Source of the DNA: Bacteroides fragilis
GTDB lineage: Bacteria; Bacteroidota; Bacteroidia; Bacteroidales; Bacteroidaceae
Direction of reading: 5' to 3'
Assembly (NCBI RefSeq): GCF_002849695.1
Contig: NZ_CP018937.1
Span: 1,550,001 to 1,614,000, forward strand
Length of the DNA: 64,000 nt
Below, in pieces: positions 27,675 through 38,400 of this stretch. Position numbers and translations under genes: made by a program. The notes under the pieces are model-generated. The model saw only the letters and a program-made list of their open reading frames with translations. It was not told the origin of the DNA and searched no databases. Every line of letters starts with the position of its first letter. Within the stretch, counting starts at the first letter, position 1.

Positions 27675-29975
27675 ATGAACAATGCTAAATTATTACATTT
27701 AATGGTTTATATCTTAACCATTATTTTAGGATGGGCTTGCACAGAAGTGGATATTACGATGCCCAAAGGTCCTAAAGGTGATAGAGGAATGTCGGCTTAC
27801 GAATTCTGGAAAGAGAATGTAGAGAATGGAGTGATATCCTGGCCTAAACAAGAGACTGAGATAACTGATTTTTTTAAGTACTTAAAAGGTAAAGACGGTC
27901 TGGATGGAAAAAATGCTTTTGAACTTTGGAGAGAGGATGTAGCTACAGGTACTTTAGATAATCCTCACCGTCCGGGAAGTAAATGGCCCGTATCTCAAAA
28001 TAATCTTAGAGATTTTTGGTATTATCTGACAGGAGCGAGTGGTGAGAATGGCCAGACACCTCATATCGGAGATAATATGAATTGGTGGATTGGTAATAAG
28101 GACACTGGAATACGCGCACAGGGCAGGGACGGACGAAATGGTGAAGATGCTGTTCCACCGATTGTTACCATTGGGGATAATGGTAACTGGCTGATTGATG
28201 GGGTAGATACAGGAAGACCCTCCAGAGGTGAAGAGGGAGTTGCGGGAACAACACCTACTATTACAATTGGAGAAAATGGAAACTGGGTAATCAATGGGAA
28301 AGATACCGGAAAGGCTGCGATAGGTAAAGATGGAAGATCTCCAGAGGTAATGATCGGTACTAATGGAAACTGGTATATTAATGGGAAAGATACCGGTATT
28401 CGTGCATATGGTAAAGATGGTGTTGACGGCAAAGACGGTACTAATGGAAAGGACGGTACTAATGGAAAAGATGGTGCCGATGGAAAAGATGGTGCTGATG
28501 GAAAGGATGGTAGCAATGGAAAGGATGGTGCTAACGGAAAGAGCGCTTATGAATTGTGGGTAGAGAGTGTTGAGGCCGGTTGTAATAATACTGGGCCTAA
28601 AGTGAAAGATCCTCATAATCCGTCTTTGGATTGGGATTGTGGTAAAACCTCTTTGAGTGATTTTTGGGAGTTTTTGAGAGGTGCGGATGGCAAAGGTGGT
28701 GCGGACGGTAAGGATGGAAAACCCGGTATTCCAGGCAAACCGGGTGCTGAAGTTACTATTATTAAAGGAGTACCTAACGTAATTGCGCTTTATTCGCAGC
28801 AAGAATTTGGCGAGTATGTCCGTACAACCGATGGAGGAGTAGCTTATCGTGTGTATGATGAATCTGGTAATAAGGCCCCAAAGGCTGTAGTTAAGGGAAT
28901 CCCCGGCTTGGATCCGACTAAAACCTACACAGCCAATGAGGAGGGGGAGTTTATTATTCCGAAAGAAGATCTTCCTCAGATTGATGATGTGGATGCTCGA
29001 TGGGGAAAAGTTAAGGAGGTAACTATTAATAATGTGACAAAGGAATCTGCAGAAAACACTTATGTCCCTAACAGAATGCAGATTAGAATGATTTATATTG
29101 CCACCTCTCCATATCTTGATTTTGAACATAACCTGCAGTTTAGAGTAGAAAGAAAGACAGATCCTGGTGCGGAATGGAAAACTCTTCCCAGCTATTTACC
29201 TAATGTAAATGCCGGGTTTACGGCATACCAGGTTACAAATCCGGAAGATCCGACATCTCTTGATAAAACGAAAAAAATAGAAAGTTCTACACCTAATATG
29301 AGCAGTACATCAATGTCTATTAATCCTAATAGATATGTTAAAGAGAACCTTGCTGGTATAAAAAATGGAATAACTGACTTTTGGGATGGAAAAGATAACT
29401 ATTTCTCAATAGTAAAAGATACCCCTTATTATGGAGAAACGCTTTATTGGAATGGAGTCTGTAAAATGGCACCTTACCAGATACCTCCTACACTTAAAAC
29501 ATTAGTTTTGACTAAGGCATCTGCTGAAAGTGGAGATAATGTATTCTTAAATCGAGTTCAGGGGGAGTTTGACTTTTCGACTATTGATTTCAATATCATA
29601 TCTAAGCGTGAATTGGTAAAAACAGTGAAACCGAACGGAATAGATTACATTGAACCAGTATTTTATACTCCGGAAGAGGCGAAGGGACTTTTACTTTGTT
29701 ATGTTAAGTTTACATATACCTCTCCATTGGGAGTGCAAACAGCTACAAGCGAACATAATAAGTCGAGTTATAAGAAACCTGAGTATGCTGCCCTTAGTCC
29801 ATATTTGGGAGCTACAATCTATTCAGTGGGAGCGAACAGTGCTTTCATCTACTCTAACTCTAGCAGTGGTGTATCTTTAGGAGTTCTCAAGAAGAAAGTA
29901 GATGATGGTACATATTATGTTGAAAATACATATAAAAATATGCCTGAAATTAATGTAACTTATAAAGACAAATAA
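27675..29975 (+). CDS. Collagen-like surface lipoprotein
   Basis: A 766-residue lipoprotein (lipobox LGWAC) with GXY collagen-like blocks, the longest at about residues 246-288 with repeated GKDG. Two other internal repeats are visible: four copies of a 30-40 residue unit containing IGxNGNWxINGxDTG (about 130-260), and three copies of a module that opens with AYExWxxxVxxG and closes with DFWxYLxG (about 35-70, 80-125 and 290-330). The C-terminal half (from about 350) is globular and of unknown family. ATG 27675 directly precedes a lipoprotein signal peptide; the upstream in-frame start would add 17 hydrophobic residues. It is 12 bases ahead of an OmpA-type gene and is likely its surface partner. 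Confidence 0.75.
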   Translation: MNNAKLLHLMVYILTIILGWACTEVDITMPKGPKGDRGMSAYEFWKENVENGVISWPKQETEITDFFKYLKGKDGLDGKNAFELWREDVATGTLDNPHRPGSKWPVSQNNLRDFWYYLTGASGENGQTPHIGDNMNWWIGNKDTGIRAQGRDGRNGEDAVPPIVTIGDNGNWLIDGVDTGRPSRGEEGVAGTTPTITIGENGNWVINGKDTGKAAIGKDGRSPEVMIGTNGNWYINGKDTGIRAYGKDGVDGKDGTNGKDGTNGKDGADGKDGADGKDGSNGKDGANGKSAYELWVESVEAGCNNTGPKVKDPHNPSLDWDCGKTSLSDFWEFLRGADGKGGADGKDGKPGIPGKPGAEVTIIKGVPNVIALYSQQEFGEYVRTTDGGVAYRVYDESGNKAPKAVVKGIPGLDPTKTYTANEEGEFIIPKEDLPQIDDVDARWGKVKEVTINNVTKESAENTYVPNRMQIRMIYIATSPYLDFEHNLQFRVERKTDPGAEWKTLPSYLPNVNAGFTAYQVTNPEDPTSLDKTKKIESSTPNMSSTSMSINPNRYVKENLAGIKNGITDFWDGKDNYFSIVKDTPYYGETLYWNGVCKMAPYQIPPTLKTLVLTKASAESGDNVFLNRVQGEFDFSTIDFNIISKRELVKTVKPNGIDYIEPVFYTPEEAKGLLLCYVKFTYTSPLGVQTATSEHNKSSYKKPEYAALSPYLGATIYSVGANSAFIYSNSSSGVSLGVLKKKVDDGTYYVENTYKNMPEINVTYKDK
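28410..28540 (+). repeat. In-frame 18-bp tandem repeats encoding GKDG collagen-like triplets
   Basis: Units of the type GGTnnnGATGGAAAGGAT repeat about seven times with few changes, all in frame. Slippage would change the collagen stretch by whole triplets. Confidence 0.8.
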
Positions 29976-29987
29976 AATATAAACAAG

Positions 29988-31187
29988 ATGAATTTCAGTG
30001 TAATAATAAATAGACTTTTTATAGGAGCATTGGCTTTTACTGTCTTTCCCTTCTATACTTATGCTCAAAACGATAAAGTGGAGAGACAAACAGAATATAG
30101 AACCAAAGCTTGGGAGGTGGGGGCTGGTGGGGCTCTTATCAACTGGGATAGAGTGACCTTCTCCGATTTCCGCCAAATAGATGGTGATTATTTGTATCGG
30201 ATGAATATCGATCATCTTTTTGGTGGTATCCAACTGTATGCTGCTCGTGAACTGAACCCCTGGTTTTACATTGATTTGCAGGGAACATTGGGTTTAGCAA
30301 GAAATCAAGTTGAAACAGGCGGGCGTAAATACGATTTCATGTATATGGCCGGTCCGGGACTTCAATTTCGATTTACTCCATTGTTTAAATCAAAATATGT
30401 AGAACCTTATTTACGTATAGGTGTTAACTACCTTCATCATGATTTTCATGCAATTAATGCGGGTAAGTTTGGGAATGATCCTATAGGAGAAGCAGAATGG
30501 ACGTCATCAAATCCTTGGAATAAAGAGACAATAGGATCTAAACAATCCTATTTCCCCTTATCCTTTGGAGCCGGGGTACAAGCTTGGTTTAACGATCATT
30601 GGGGAATAGGATTACAGGGAGAATACATAATGCCTGTCGATAAAAATCAAACGCGTTTTGTTCAGGCTTCGATGCGTGTTATGTTCCGTTGGGGTGGAAG
30701 TACAAAACGTCCCATACCGGTTGTACAGTACATAGATCGTCCGGTTGATAGGATTGTAGAACGGATTGTTGAAAAGAGAGTTGAAGTACCGACTGTGGTA
30801 GAAAGTCATATCTGCGATCTGTTCGATAACATTCATTTTGAGTTTGATAAGGATGTGGTTACTTCCGAATCTGAAGTCACTTTGGATAAAATTGCAAATC
30901 TGCTGAAAAGCTATCCGGATAACAATTTCTTGATAACCGGATATACAGACGCAAGAGGAAGTGATAATTATAATATGGATTTGTCAAAACGCCGTGCAAA
31001 AGCTGTATATCGCGCATTGTTGAAACGACAAGTGCCTCAGCATATGCTGAAATGGCGTGGAGTTGGGTATCATGCCAGTTCGGTGCCGGCTTCAAGTCCG
31101 GATAAAGTCAGAATGGGTGATAGAAAAGTGTCTATTGAGAGAGTGACGAATTCGGATTACTGGGGTTGGTTAACAAATGAAGAATAA
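29988..31187 (+). CDS. OmpA-family protein with N-terminal outer-membrane barrel
   Basis: A 399-residue protein with a signal peptide (cleavage after TYAQ), an eight-strand-type beta barrel (about residues 35-235, with alternating aromatic patterns such as WFYIDLQGTLGLA and YLRIGVNYLHH), a proline-containing linker, and a C-terminal OmpA peptidoglycan-binding domain (about 270-390, IHFEFDKD, LITGYTDARGSDNYNMDLSKRRA). It follows the collagen-like lipoprotein gene after 12 bases, so the two probably act together, with the barrel anchoring the complex to the cell wall. Confidence 0.85.
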   Translation: MNFSVIINRLFIGALAFTVFPFYTYAQNDKVERQTEYRTKAWEVGAGGALINWDRVTFSDFRQIDGDYLYRMNIDHLFGGIQLYAARELNPWFYIDLQGTLGLARNQVETGGRKYDFMYMAGPGLQFRFTPLFKSKYVEPYLRIGVNYLHHDFHAINAGKFGNDPIGEAEWTSSNPWNKETIGSKQSYFPLSFGAGVQAWFNDHWGIGLQGEYIMPVDKNQTRFVQASMRVMFRWGGSTKRPIPVVQYIDRPVDRIVERIVEKRVEVPTVVESHICDLFDNIHFEFDKDVVTSESEVTLDKIANLLKSYPDNNFLITGYTDARGSDNYNMDLSKRRAKAVYRALLKRQVPQHMLKWRGVGYHASSVPASSPDKVRMGDRKVSIERVTNSDYWGWLTNEE

Positions 31188-31218
31188 TGAACTGTATTAA
31201 TTTTTTATAAAAAACAAG

Positions 31219-31255
31219 GGCGGCAGGAACAATATTGTTTTTGTTGCCTTTTTTG
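31219..31255 (+). terminator. Terminator after the OmpA-type gene
   Basis: GGCAGGAACAAT pairs, with a small internal loop, with ATTGTTTTTGTTGCC and is followed by six T. Confidence 0.65.
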
Positions 31256-31486
31256 TTTCGTTGTTTTAATGTAGAATGAAAAGATTCGAAGAAATAATAG
31301 AATAATAAAGAATTAATCATCATCTGGCTTAAGTGTAGGTAACTCTTTTGACTTTATGAAAAAGAAGTGCTTAAGAAGATTATCTTGTAAATAAATGTAG
31401 ACATAATTGGCGGATTTATGTAAAAGGTTATTGTGTGATAAATAACCGCTAATAGTTTAATTTTATATGTTTAATAAAATAATATT

Positions 31487-32356
31487 ATGAAATTGCTTTA
31501 TTTTAAAGAACATCTGTCATGCATGAACTATCAAGTAAATGTTAATACAGGTTTCGTTTATTATAATTTAGAGAAAAATAATGTAAGTCAAATAGATAAT
31601 AGTGCTTCTCCTTGTCTTTTTTTCCTCCTTGATGGAGAGGTGTCTATCGATAGTGGTGAATATCAGAATGTACATGTTGAGAAAGATGAAATGCTTCTTA
31701 TCCCACAGCATGTGGATAATAAAATCGAAGTCATATATGATGCAAAATGTCTCTTGTTGTTTTGGAATAAAGACATTAGAGTGTGTGATAAAGTTTATAT
31801 AAATTCTCTCTCTTCTTATGAGAAAAAGAAAGAAGAGATGTGTGTACTTCCTATAAGAGCTCCTTTACTGGCTGTTTTGGATTCCATCGTTGCATATTTA
31901 TATGCCAAAATGCAATGTAAACATATGCATCTTATCAAACAGCAAGAGGTCTTGTTGGTTTTGAGAGGGTATTATACGAAGAAAGAATTATTTACTTTTT
32001 TTTCTTCTATCTTAGGTCATGCAGGACATTTTGAAGATTTTGTAATGGATAATTATAGGAAAGTAAAGAGTGTGAAGGAATTTGCAGGTTTGTACTGTAC
32101 TTCTGAGCGCTCTTTTAATCGTAAGTTCCGGGATTGTTTTAAAGAAAGTCCTTACCAATGGATGCAAAAAAAGAAAGCGGAGTTGATCAGAGAAAAAATA
32201 AGTGAGTCTGATACTCCTTTTCAAGAGATCGCAATGGATTTTGATTTCAATTCACAAGCTCATTTCACTTCTTACTGTAAGAGATTATTTGGAATGACTC
32301 CCAGTAAATTGAGAACAGAAAGTAAACGGATCGATGCTTCCGATTTGGGTTACTGA
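31487..32356 (+). CDS. AraC-family transcriptional regulator
   Basis: A 289-residue protein. The N-terminal half (about 1-150) is a cupin-like sensor (LFFLLDGEVSIDSGEYQNVHVEKDEMLLIP). The C-terminal AraC domain (about 190-282) has two helix-turn-helix motifs, VKEFAGLYCTSERSFNRKFRD and FQEIAMDFDFNSQAHFTSYCKRLFGMTPSKLR. It lies about 300 bases after the collagen-like/OmpA operon and may regulate it, possibly through the palindrome near that promoter; this is only inference from position. Confidence 0.85.
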   Translation: MKLLYFKEHLSCMNYQVNVNTGFVYYNLEKNNVSQIDNSASPCLFFLLDGEVSIDSGEYQNVHVEKDEMLLIPQHVDNKIEVIYDAKCLLLFWNKDIRVCDKVYINSLSSYEKKKEEMCVLPIRAPLLAVLDSIVAYLYAKMQCKHMHLIKQQEVLLVLRGYYTKKELFTFFSSILGHAGHFEDFVMDNYRKVKSVKEFAGLYCTSERSFNRKFRDCFKESPYQWMQKKKAELIREKISESDTPFQEIAMDFDFNSQAHFTSYCKRLFGMTPSKLRTESKRIDASDLGY

Positions 32357-32378
32357 TATATATACCGGAAAATCATAT

Positions 32379-32417
32379 AAAGGCTGGATTAGATGCTTAT
32401 TCTATTCCGGCCTTTTT
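32379..32417 (+). terminator. Terminator after the AraC gene
   Basis: AAGGCTGGA...TAGA pairs with TCTA...CCGGCCTT around a short loop, followed by a T-rich tract. Confidence 0.75.
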
Positions 32418-32897
32418 ATTTTAGTGATATTTTGTAATACAGTTAGTTGGGGGGTAAACTCTTTCTTTGCTTGGGTTTCTTGATGGCTTCGGTTTCAATT
32501 TCCTGTTTCATTTAAATACTTTTGATCACTTTAAGTCTTTGGTCTTTTTTAGTGCTTTGCTCCATTCGGACATATTAATTCTGAAGCCGAAAAGTGTCAC
32601 TGGAAAATAAGAATGCAGTTAAGAACTATACTGTGAGAAATGATACAAAACTTGTTCTCATGACATACTCCTGACATCCTGTTTGAGGGATGACTGATAA
32701 AAGCCGGCTTTAACTGCAAGTTTAATTTGCCGGGATCCGGTGGAACACATAAATATTACTTAATGGACTGTTATCTTACTCCTTTGGTAACTTTATAAGT
32801 TTAATGCCATATCATGCTCATACTCTGTGTGTAAGCAATCTGTTTTATGTAATGTTAGGAAAAATTTCGATTTGGTGCAAATACCTAAATATAGTGA
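32418..32897. other. Intergenic stretch with no convincing gene
   Basis: Only very short frames are present, for example a 22-codon minus-strand frame (starting MKQEIETEAIKKP) near 32510. They may be scraps of a decayed gene, but I recognise nothing in them. Confidence 0.4.
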
Positions 32898-32928
32898 TTG
32901 TGGGTTAAATTTAGTGTCTTTATCTTTG
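32898..32928 (+). promoter_or_regulatory. Promoter of the FecA-like/SusCD locus
   Basis: TTG at 32898-32900 and TATCTTTG at 32921-32928 are 20 bases apart, a full -33/-7 match. The predicted start point near 32935 leaves a 238-nt leader. Confidence 0.7.
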
Positions 32929-32934
32929 CCGCCG

Positions 32935-33172
32935 TAATTAAACAAACAACTAAACTAGATTAAGGAATACAGTTTCTATACCCTAACAAACATTAGAGTT
33001 TTGCTTTCCTTTTTTTCCTATCCATGCAGGCACTACAGCTTTTCTAAAAGAGTCGATATGGGTGTTAAGTAAGCAGGTTATACCGCTATTCGTAGCTTGA
33101 TTTCTGCAAAGCGCATCTCTTGTGGAGGTAAATTCAATAGAAGCCCCCTGACAGTGTTACAATTTTATTAAT
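32935..33172 (+). other. Long untranslated leader of the FecA-like/SusCD locus
   Basis: About 238 nt lie between the predicted transcription start and ATG 33173. It contains a short hairpin GCTA-TTCG-TAGC at about 33091-33102 and pyrimidine-rich tracts. It matches no riboswitch family that I recognise. Confidence 0.3.
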
Positions 33173-35404
33173 ATGACAAATAGAAAACCTTTATTTATCA
33201 TCCTCTTTTCTTTGGGATATTCAGCTATATACTCACAGGAACAGCAGGTGAAGAGTGACTCCATCTACCAGTTACAAGAGGTAGTAGTATCATCCCAACA
33301 AATACTTGGAAGCAAGTTTAAAGCAAGAAACCGTACAGGCTCGGCATATTATATCTCGCCCGAGGAAATTCGCAAGCTTGGATATACGGATATCAACCGC
33401 ATGCTGAAAGCCGTCCCGGGAGTTAATATGTATGAAGAAGACGGTTTCGGGCTTCGTCCGAACATTAGTTTGAGAGGAACGAAGGCCGAGCGAAGTGAGC
33501 GTATCTCTATTATGGAGGACGGTGTACTGGCGGCACCGGCTCCTTATTCTGCTCCGGCGGCTTATTATTTTCCCAATGTTGCCCGAATGGAAGCTATTGA
33601 GGTACTGAAAGGTAGTAGTCAGGTACAATACGGCCCGTTCACTACGGGAGGAGCCGTTAATCTGGTATCGACTCCTATTCCGAACAACTTTTCCGGTAAA
33701 GCAAACATTTCTTACGGAAGTAAGAATACGTTTAAATCTCATGCAGCTATCGGAAGTAACTGGAAACATTTTGGATATATGGTGGAATATCTACGTTATC
33801 AATCGGATGGTTTCAAGAGATACGAAGATTATGCAGCCGAAGGATTTAAAAGAAATGACATTATAGCCAAAATGGTGGTAAAAACGGATAAAGTAAGGGG
33901 AGTGAATCATGCTTTGGAACTGAAATTCGGATATGCAGGCGAAAATTCGGATGAAACGTATGTGGGGCTTTCCGCAGATGATTTTAAGAAAACCCCTTTT
34001 CTCCGGTATGCAGGTTCGCAAATGGATAAACTTAAAACTGATCATCAGCAGTGGGTTGCTACTTATCTTCTGACTTTTTCCAACAAATTGAAAGTAACTA
34101 CCAACGTATACTATAACTATTTTCACCGGAATTGGTACAAACTAAATGATGTGCGTGCAGGAATCACCTCGAAAGAGAAAATATCCGTCGCCGATGTACT
34201 TATAGACCCGGAAACTAATATCCGCTATTTTGATATTCTAACAGGAAAAACAGACCGGGAGGGTGAGGCCTTATTGGTAAGAGCCAATAACAGAACTTAT
34301 CGTTCCAGAGGTATACAAACCAGAGCTGAATACCGTTTCAACGTGAAAGAGTTCTTCTTCGACCTGGAGTTCGGGCTTCGTTATCATGCCGATGAGGAAG
34401 ATCGTTTTCAATGGGATGACTCTTACTCAATGAAAAATAAGAAGATGGTACTATTCATGGAAGGTATTCACGGTACAAATGCCAACCGTGTTACTTCTGC
34501 CAACGCTTTAGCCAGTTACCTGCTTGCCAAATTAAGATATAACGTGTGGACTATTACTGCCGGGTTACGATACGAGGACATAGACTTATTGAAAAAAGAC
34601 TATACGAAAGAAGATTTGGCGCGTTCGGGTAAAGTACGTATTGAGACCCCGAACCATGCACGTGTACTGATTCCGGGAATAGGCGTACACTATCAATTGC
34701 TTCCGGCCGCTTCTGTTTTCTTCGGGGTCCACAAAGGGTTTGCTCCTCCAAGCGCGGAATTATATCAAAAGCCTGAAAGCAGTGTGAATGTGGAATTGGG
34801 CACACGTGTTTCTATCGGGAAATTCAAAGCAGAGCTAATAGGCTTCTACAACAATTACAGTAATATGCTGGGAAGCGATCTGGCCGCTTCGGGCGGATCC
34901 GGAACGCTTGAGCAGTTCAATGTGGGAGAGGCCCGGGTAAAAGGTGCGGAGTTTCTGGTGCAATATCAGCCTCTGCCTCATACTTGTAGCCTAAGATTGC
35001 CTTTGCAGTTATCATATACTTATACGGATACGGAAATGAGGAACTCGTTCGAAAGCCACTCATGGGGTAATGTAGTTAGAGGTGATGAAATACCTTATAT
35101 TTTCAAACACGCTCTGAACATGCAATTGGGGATAGAATATAAATGGTTCTACGCAAATATAGGTGCACGCTATAACAGTGACATGCGCACCTCACCCGGG
35201 CAGGGAACAATTGCGGAGAGAGAGAAAGTTCCGGCGAACCTTATACTCGACGCTTCGGTCAATGTACTTGTAAATAAATATCTGACGCTCAGGTTAAACG
35301 CGATCAACCTGACCAATAGGGTTTACCTTACATCCCGCCATCCTGCGGGTCTGAGAGCAGGACATCCTTTTGGAATCTATGCGGGAGCTAATGTACAGTT
35401 CTGA
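33173..35404 (+). CDS. FecA-like TonB-dependent receptor
   Basis: A 743-residue receptor with a signal peptide (to IYSQ), TonB-box-like LQEVVVSS, and a plug carrying the FecA hallmark region: GFGLRPNISLRGTKAERSER, then IMEDGVLAAPAPYSAPAAYYFP, then GSSQVQYGPFTTGGAVNLV. The barrel ends in YAGANVQF. FecA-type receptors take up ferric citrate and similar chelates. It has no N-terminal STN signalling domain and no linked sigma factor, so it is a transporter only. It is the first gene of a nine-gene run ending at 46338, next to a RagAB-like pair. Confidence 0.88.
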   Translation: MTNRKPLFIILFSLGYSAIYSQEQQVKSDSIYQLQEVVVSSQQILGSKFKARNRTGSAYYISPEEIRKLGYTDINRMLKAVPGVNMYEEDGFGLRPNISLRGTKAERSERISIMEDGVLAAPAPYSAPAAYYFPNVARMEAIEVLKGSSQVQYGPFTTGGAVNLVSTPIPNNFSGKANISYGSKNTFKSHAAIGSNWKHFGYMVEYLRYQSDGFKRYEDYAAEGFKRNDIIAKMVVKTDKVRGVNHALELKFGYAGENSDETYVGLSADDFKKTPFLRYAGSQMDKLKTDHQQWVATYLLTFSNKLKVTTNVYYNYFHRNWYKLNDVRAGITSKEKISVADVLIDPETNIRYFDILTGKTDREGEALLVRANNRTYRSRGIQTRAEYRFNVKEFFFDLEFGLRYHADEEDRFQWDDSYSMKNKKMVLFMEGIHGTNANRVTSANALASYLLAKLRYNVWTITAGLRYEDIDLLKKDYTKEDLARSGKVRIETPNHARVLIPGIGVHYQLLPAASVFFGVHKGFAPPSAELYQKPESSVNVELGTRVSIGKFKAELIGFYNNYSNMLGSDLAASGGSGTLEQFNVGEARVKGAEFLVQYQPLPHTCSLRLPLQLSYTYTDTEMRNSFESHSWGNVVRGDEIPYIFKHALNMQLGIEYKWFYANIGARYNSDMRTSPGQGTIAEREKVPANLILDASVNVLVNKYLTLRLNAINLTNRVYLTSRHPAGLRAGHPFGIYAGANVQF

Positions 35405-35448
35405 TATTAAAATTCAATTGTGATAAACAACAAAAAGAATAAATAACA

Positions 35449-38400
35449 ATGAATGCAACATCGATTATAAAAATTGTAATTAGTAGTTTGCTGCTGGCAA
35501 TCTTTTCTCAGATTTGTCTGGCACAGGAGCCGGCAGAGATAAAAGGTACAGTACGTTCTACAACTGGAGAATTTCTGCCGGGAGCTACGGTGGTAGTGGA
35601 AGGAACAGCACGAGGGGTTATTACAAACGTGGAAGGGAAGTTCTCCCTTAAAGCCCGGAAAGGGCAGATGCTGAAAGTGAGTTTCGTGGGAATGAAAACC
35701 CGGGTAGTCAAAATCACGTCCGATATAATGAATATAATACTTCAAGACGATGTACAAGAGATAGAGGGAGTGGTGGTCACCGGCTATCAACAGATTAAAA
35801 ACAGGGTTTTTACAGGGGCGGCAGCTTCGGTAAAACTGGATGAAATCAAGCTAAACGGTATATCGGATGTATCGCGCATGCTCGAAGGACGTATCGCGGG
35901 ACTTTCCATACAGAATGTAACAGGAAGTTTCGGTGCGGCACCCCGGATCAATATACGGGGCGGTGCTTCCATAATGGGGAATGTACAGCCTCTATGGGTT
36001 ATAGACGGAGCAGTATACGAAGATCTTGTCTCGCTTACACTTGACCAGCTGGCTTCGGGTGATGCTGTAACCCTCATCAGTTCGGCTGTTGCCGGGCTGA
36101 ATGCATCTGATATTGAAGATATACAGGTATTGAAAGATGCTTCGGCAACTTCGATCTATGGTGCCAGAGCACTGAATGGAGTGATCGTAATCACCACTCG
36201 ATCCGGTCAAAGGAATTCGCCGAACAGATTTTCTTATTCATACGAACTAAGCATGCGCTCTGTTCCTTCCTATACGAATTTCGATCTGCTCAATTCTCAG
36301 GAGAGTATGTCTATTTATCAGGAGATGGACAGAAAGGGATATTTCTCTTTGCAAAATACACTATATGGGCGTCGCAGTGGAGTGTATTATCAAATGTATA
36401 AAGCACTCAACACAGTTGATCCGACTACCGGGCGATATTATCTGGAGAATACGGATGATGCTAAACGGACGTTTATGCGCGCAAGAGAGTATGCTAATAC
36501 TGATTGGTTTAAAGAGTTGTTTACATATAAGCCTATCCATACACATACGGTGACTTTTTCCGGAGGAGGAGAGAACTCTGCTATGTATGCTTCTATCGGT
36601 TTTTATGATGACAGGGGATGGACACTGGCTGACAATGTTAAAAGGATTACTGCCAATATCAAGAACTCTTTCTACTGGAACGAGGACAAGATAAAGGTTA
36701 CTATATCCGCACAAGGAAATCTGCGCAACCAAAACTCGCCGGGAACGATTTCGCAACGTAAAAATACTGTTATCGGAACATTCGAACGTGATTTCGATAT
36801 TAATCCTTTTAGCTATGCTTTAAGTACGAGCCGCACTTTACGTCCTCATAGTGCGGATGGCGAGCGAGAGTACTATCGGAACAACTGGGCTCCGTTCAAC
36901 ATCCTGAATGAATTTGAAAACAATTACCTTAAAACCGAAGTGTTGGATCTCAAATTGCAGGGCGAACTCTCATACAGGCTTAATAACAACATTGAAGTAA
37001 AAGGATTGGCTACGATACGTCATGCGGTTACCAAAAGTTCGCATTTTATAACTGAAGGATCTAATGTGATACAGGCTTTTCGTGCCAACGAGACTCCCTA
37101 TGTAGCCCGGGAAAACATTTATCTGTTGAAGAATAAAGATGATCCGATGCAACTGCCCCGGGTGGCATTGACACATGGAGGTATATTCAATAAAACGGAA
37201 ACTTCTTTGCGAAGTTATTTGGGACGTCTGGCTTTGGATTATAATAAGCAACTGGGCGAGCATAATATACGCGCTTTCGGATTTACTGAAATACGATATG
37301 CGGATCGCAGCATCAATCCCTTTCAAGGTTATGGGATACAGTATGATAGAGGGAATCAGGTCTTTTCCAACCCCTTGGTTTTTGAAAAGTTGACCAATGA
37401 AGGAGATACCTATTTTTCTCTGACGGAACGTTATGAAAGGGGAGTGACGCTATCGGGTAGCGCTACTTACGGTTATGCCGGAAAATACATTTTCAATGGG
37501 GTATTCAATTATGAAGGATCCAACACTGCGGGTAAATATAGTCGTTCTCGCTGGTTGCCGACTTGGAATATCGGAGCTAAATGGAATCTGGATCAGGAGG
37601 AGTATATGAAAAAATACTCTACCATTTCAAGACTCGCCCTGCGTGCAAGTTATGGACTAACTGCCAAAATGAATGAACAAGCTATTAACTCTACTGCGGT
37701 TTTCAACCATCTTATAGTCAACCGTACTCTTCTGAAAGACAGGGAGAATGCGTTGCGTATTTTACATTTGGAAAATCGTGATCTGACGTGGGAAAAAATG
37801 TATGAGTTGAACTTCGGTCTTGAACTTGGACTGTTCAACAATCGCATTAGTGCAACATTTGATGTGTACCAACGCAATTCGTTCGATCTGATAGATCTTA
37901 TCCGTACTTCCGGTGTGGGAGGACAGTATTACAAATATGCTAATTTCGGGGATATGCGTACGCGCGGAGTGGAGTTGGCGGTACAGACCCAAAATATATT
38001 GAGTGAGAAATTCAGTTGGTCTACCACATTTACTATCAGCGGAATGAAACAGAAGATTACCCGGTTGCTGAATACCCCTAACACCTTCGATATGGTGGCC
38101 GGAACCGGACGTGGCAACATTGTCGGTTTTCCACGTGGATCTCTGTTTTCTTTCAATTTTCAGGGGCTTAACAGTGATGGTCTGCCTACTTTCGATTTCG
38201 GACTTTATCCTTCGAACAAGGGAGTGAACAGTGAAATATCAGGAGCAGACTTTCTGGATGCCCAGCATTCAAAGTCGTACCTTATTTACCACGGACCTAT
38301 TGAACCGAGTTATATAGGAGGTATTGCCAATACCTTTAAGTATAAAAACTGGGAATTATCGTGCTTCGTTACCATGCAAGCAGGTAATAAGATTCGGCTG

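Noticed and set aside
28061..28516. Ser/Pro-rich open frame on the minus strand
   Set aside because: Its repeat pattern is the reverse complement of the GKDG repeat; no start signal or neighbour supports it.
28410..28540. Possible CRISPR or non-coding repeat
   Set aside because: The units are 18 bp, directly adjacent and in frame within a coding sequence.
27954..29129. 391-codon open frame on the minus strand
   Set aside because: It is antisense to the collagen-like repeats of the lipoprotein gene; the repeated Ile/Ser/Thr composition is a mirror of the GXY codons.
32510..32600. Short minus-strand frames in the intergenic region before the FecA-like locus
   Set aside because: They are 15 and 22 codons long, with no recognised similarity; a decayed gene is possible but cannot be supported.
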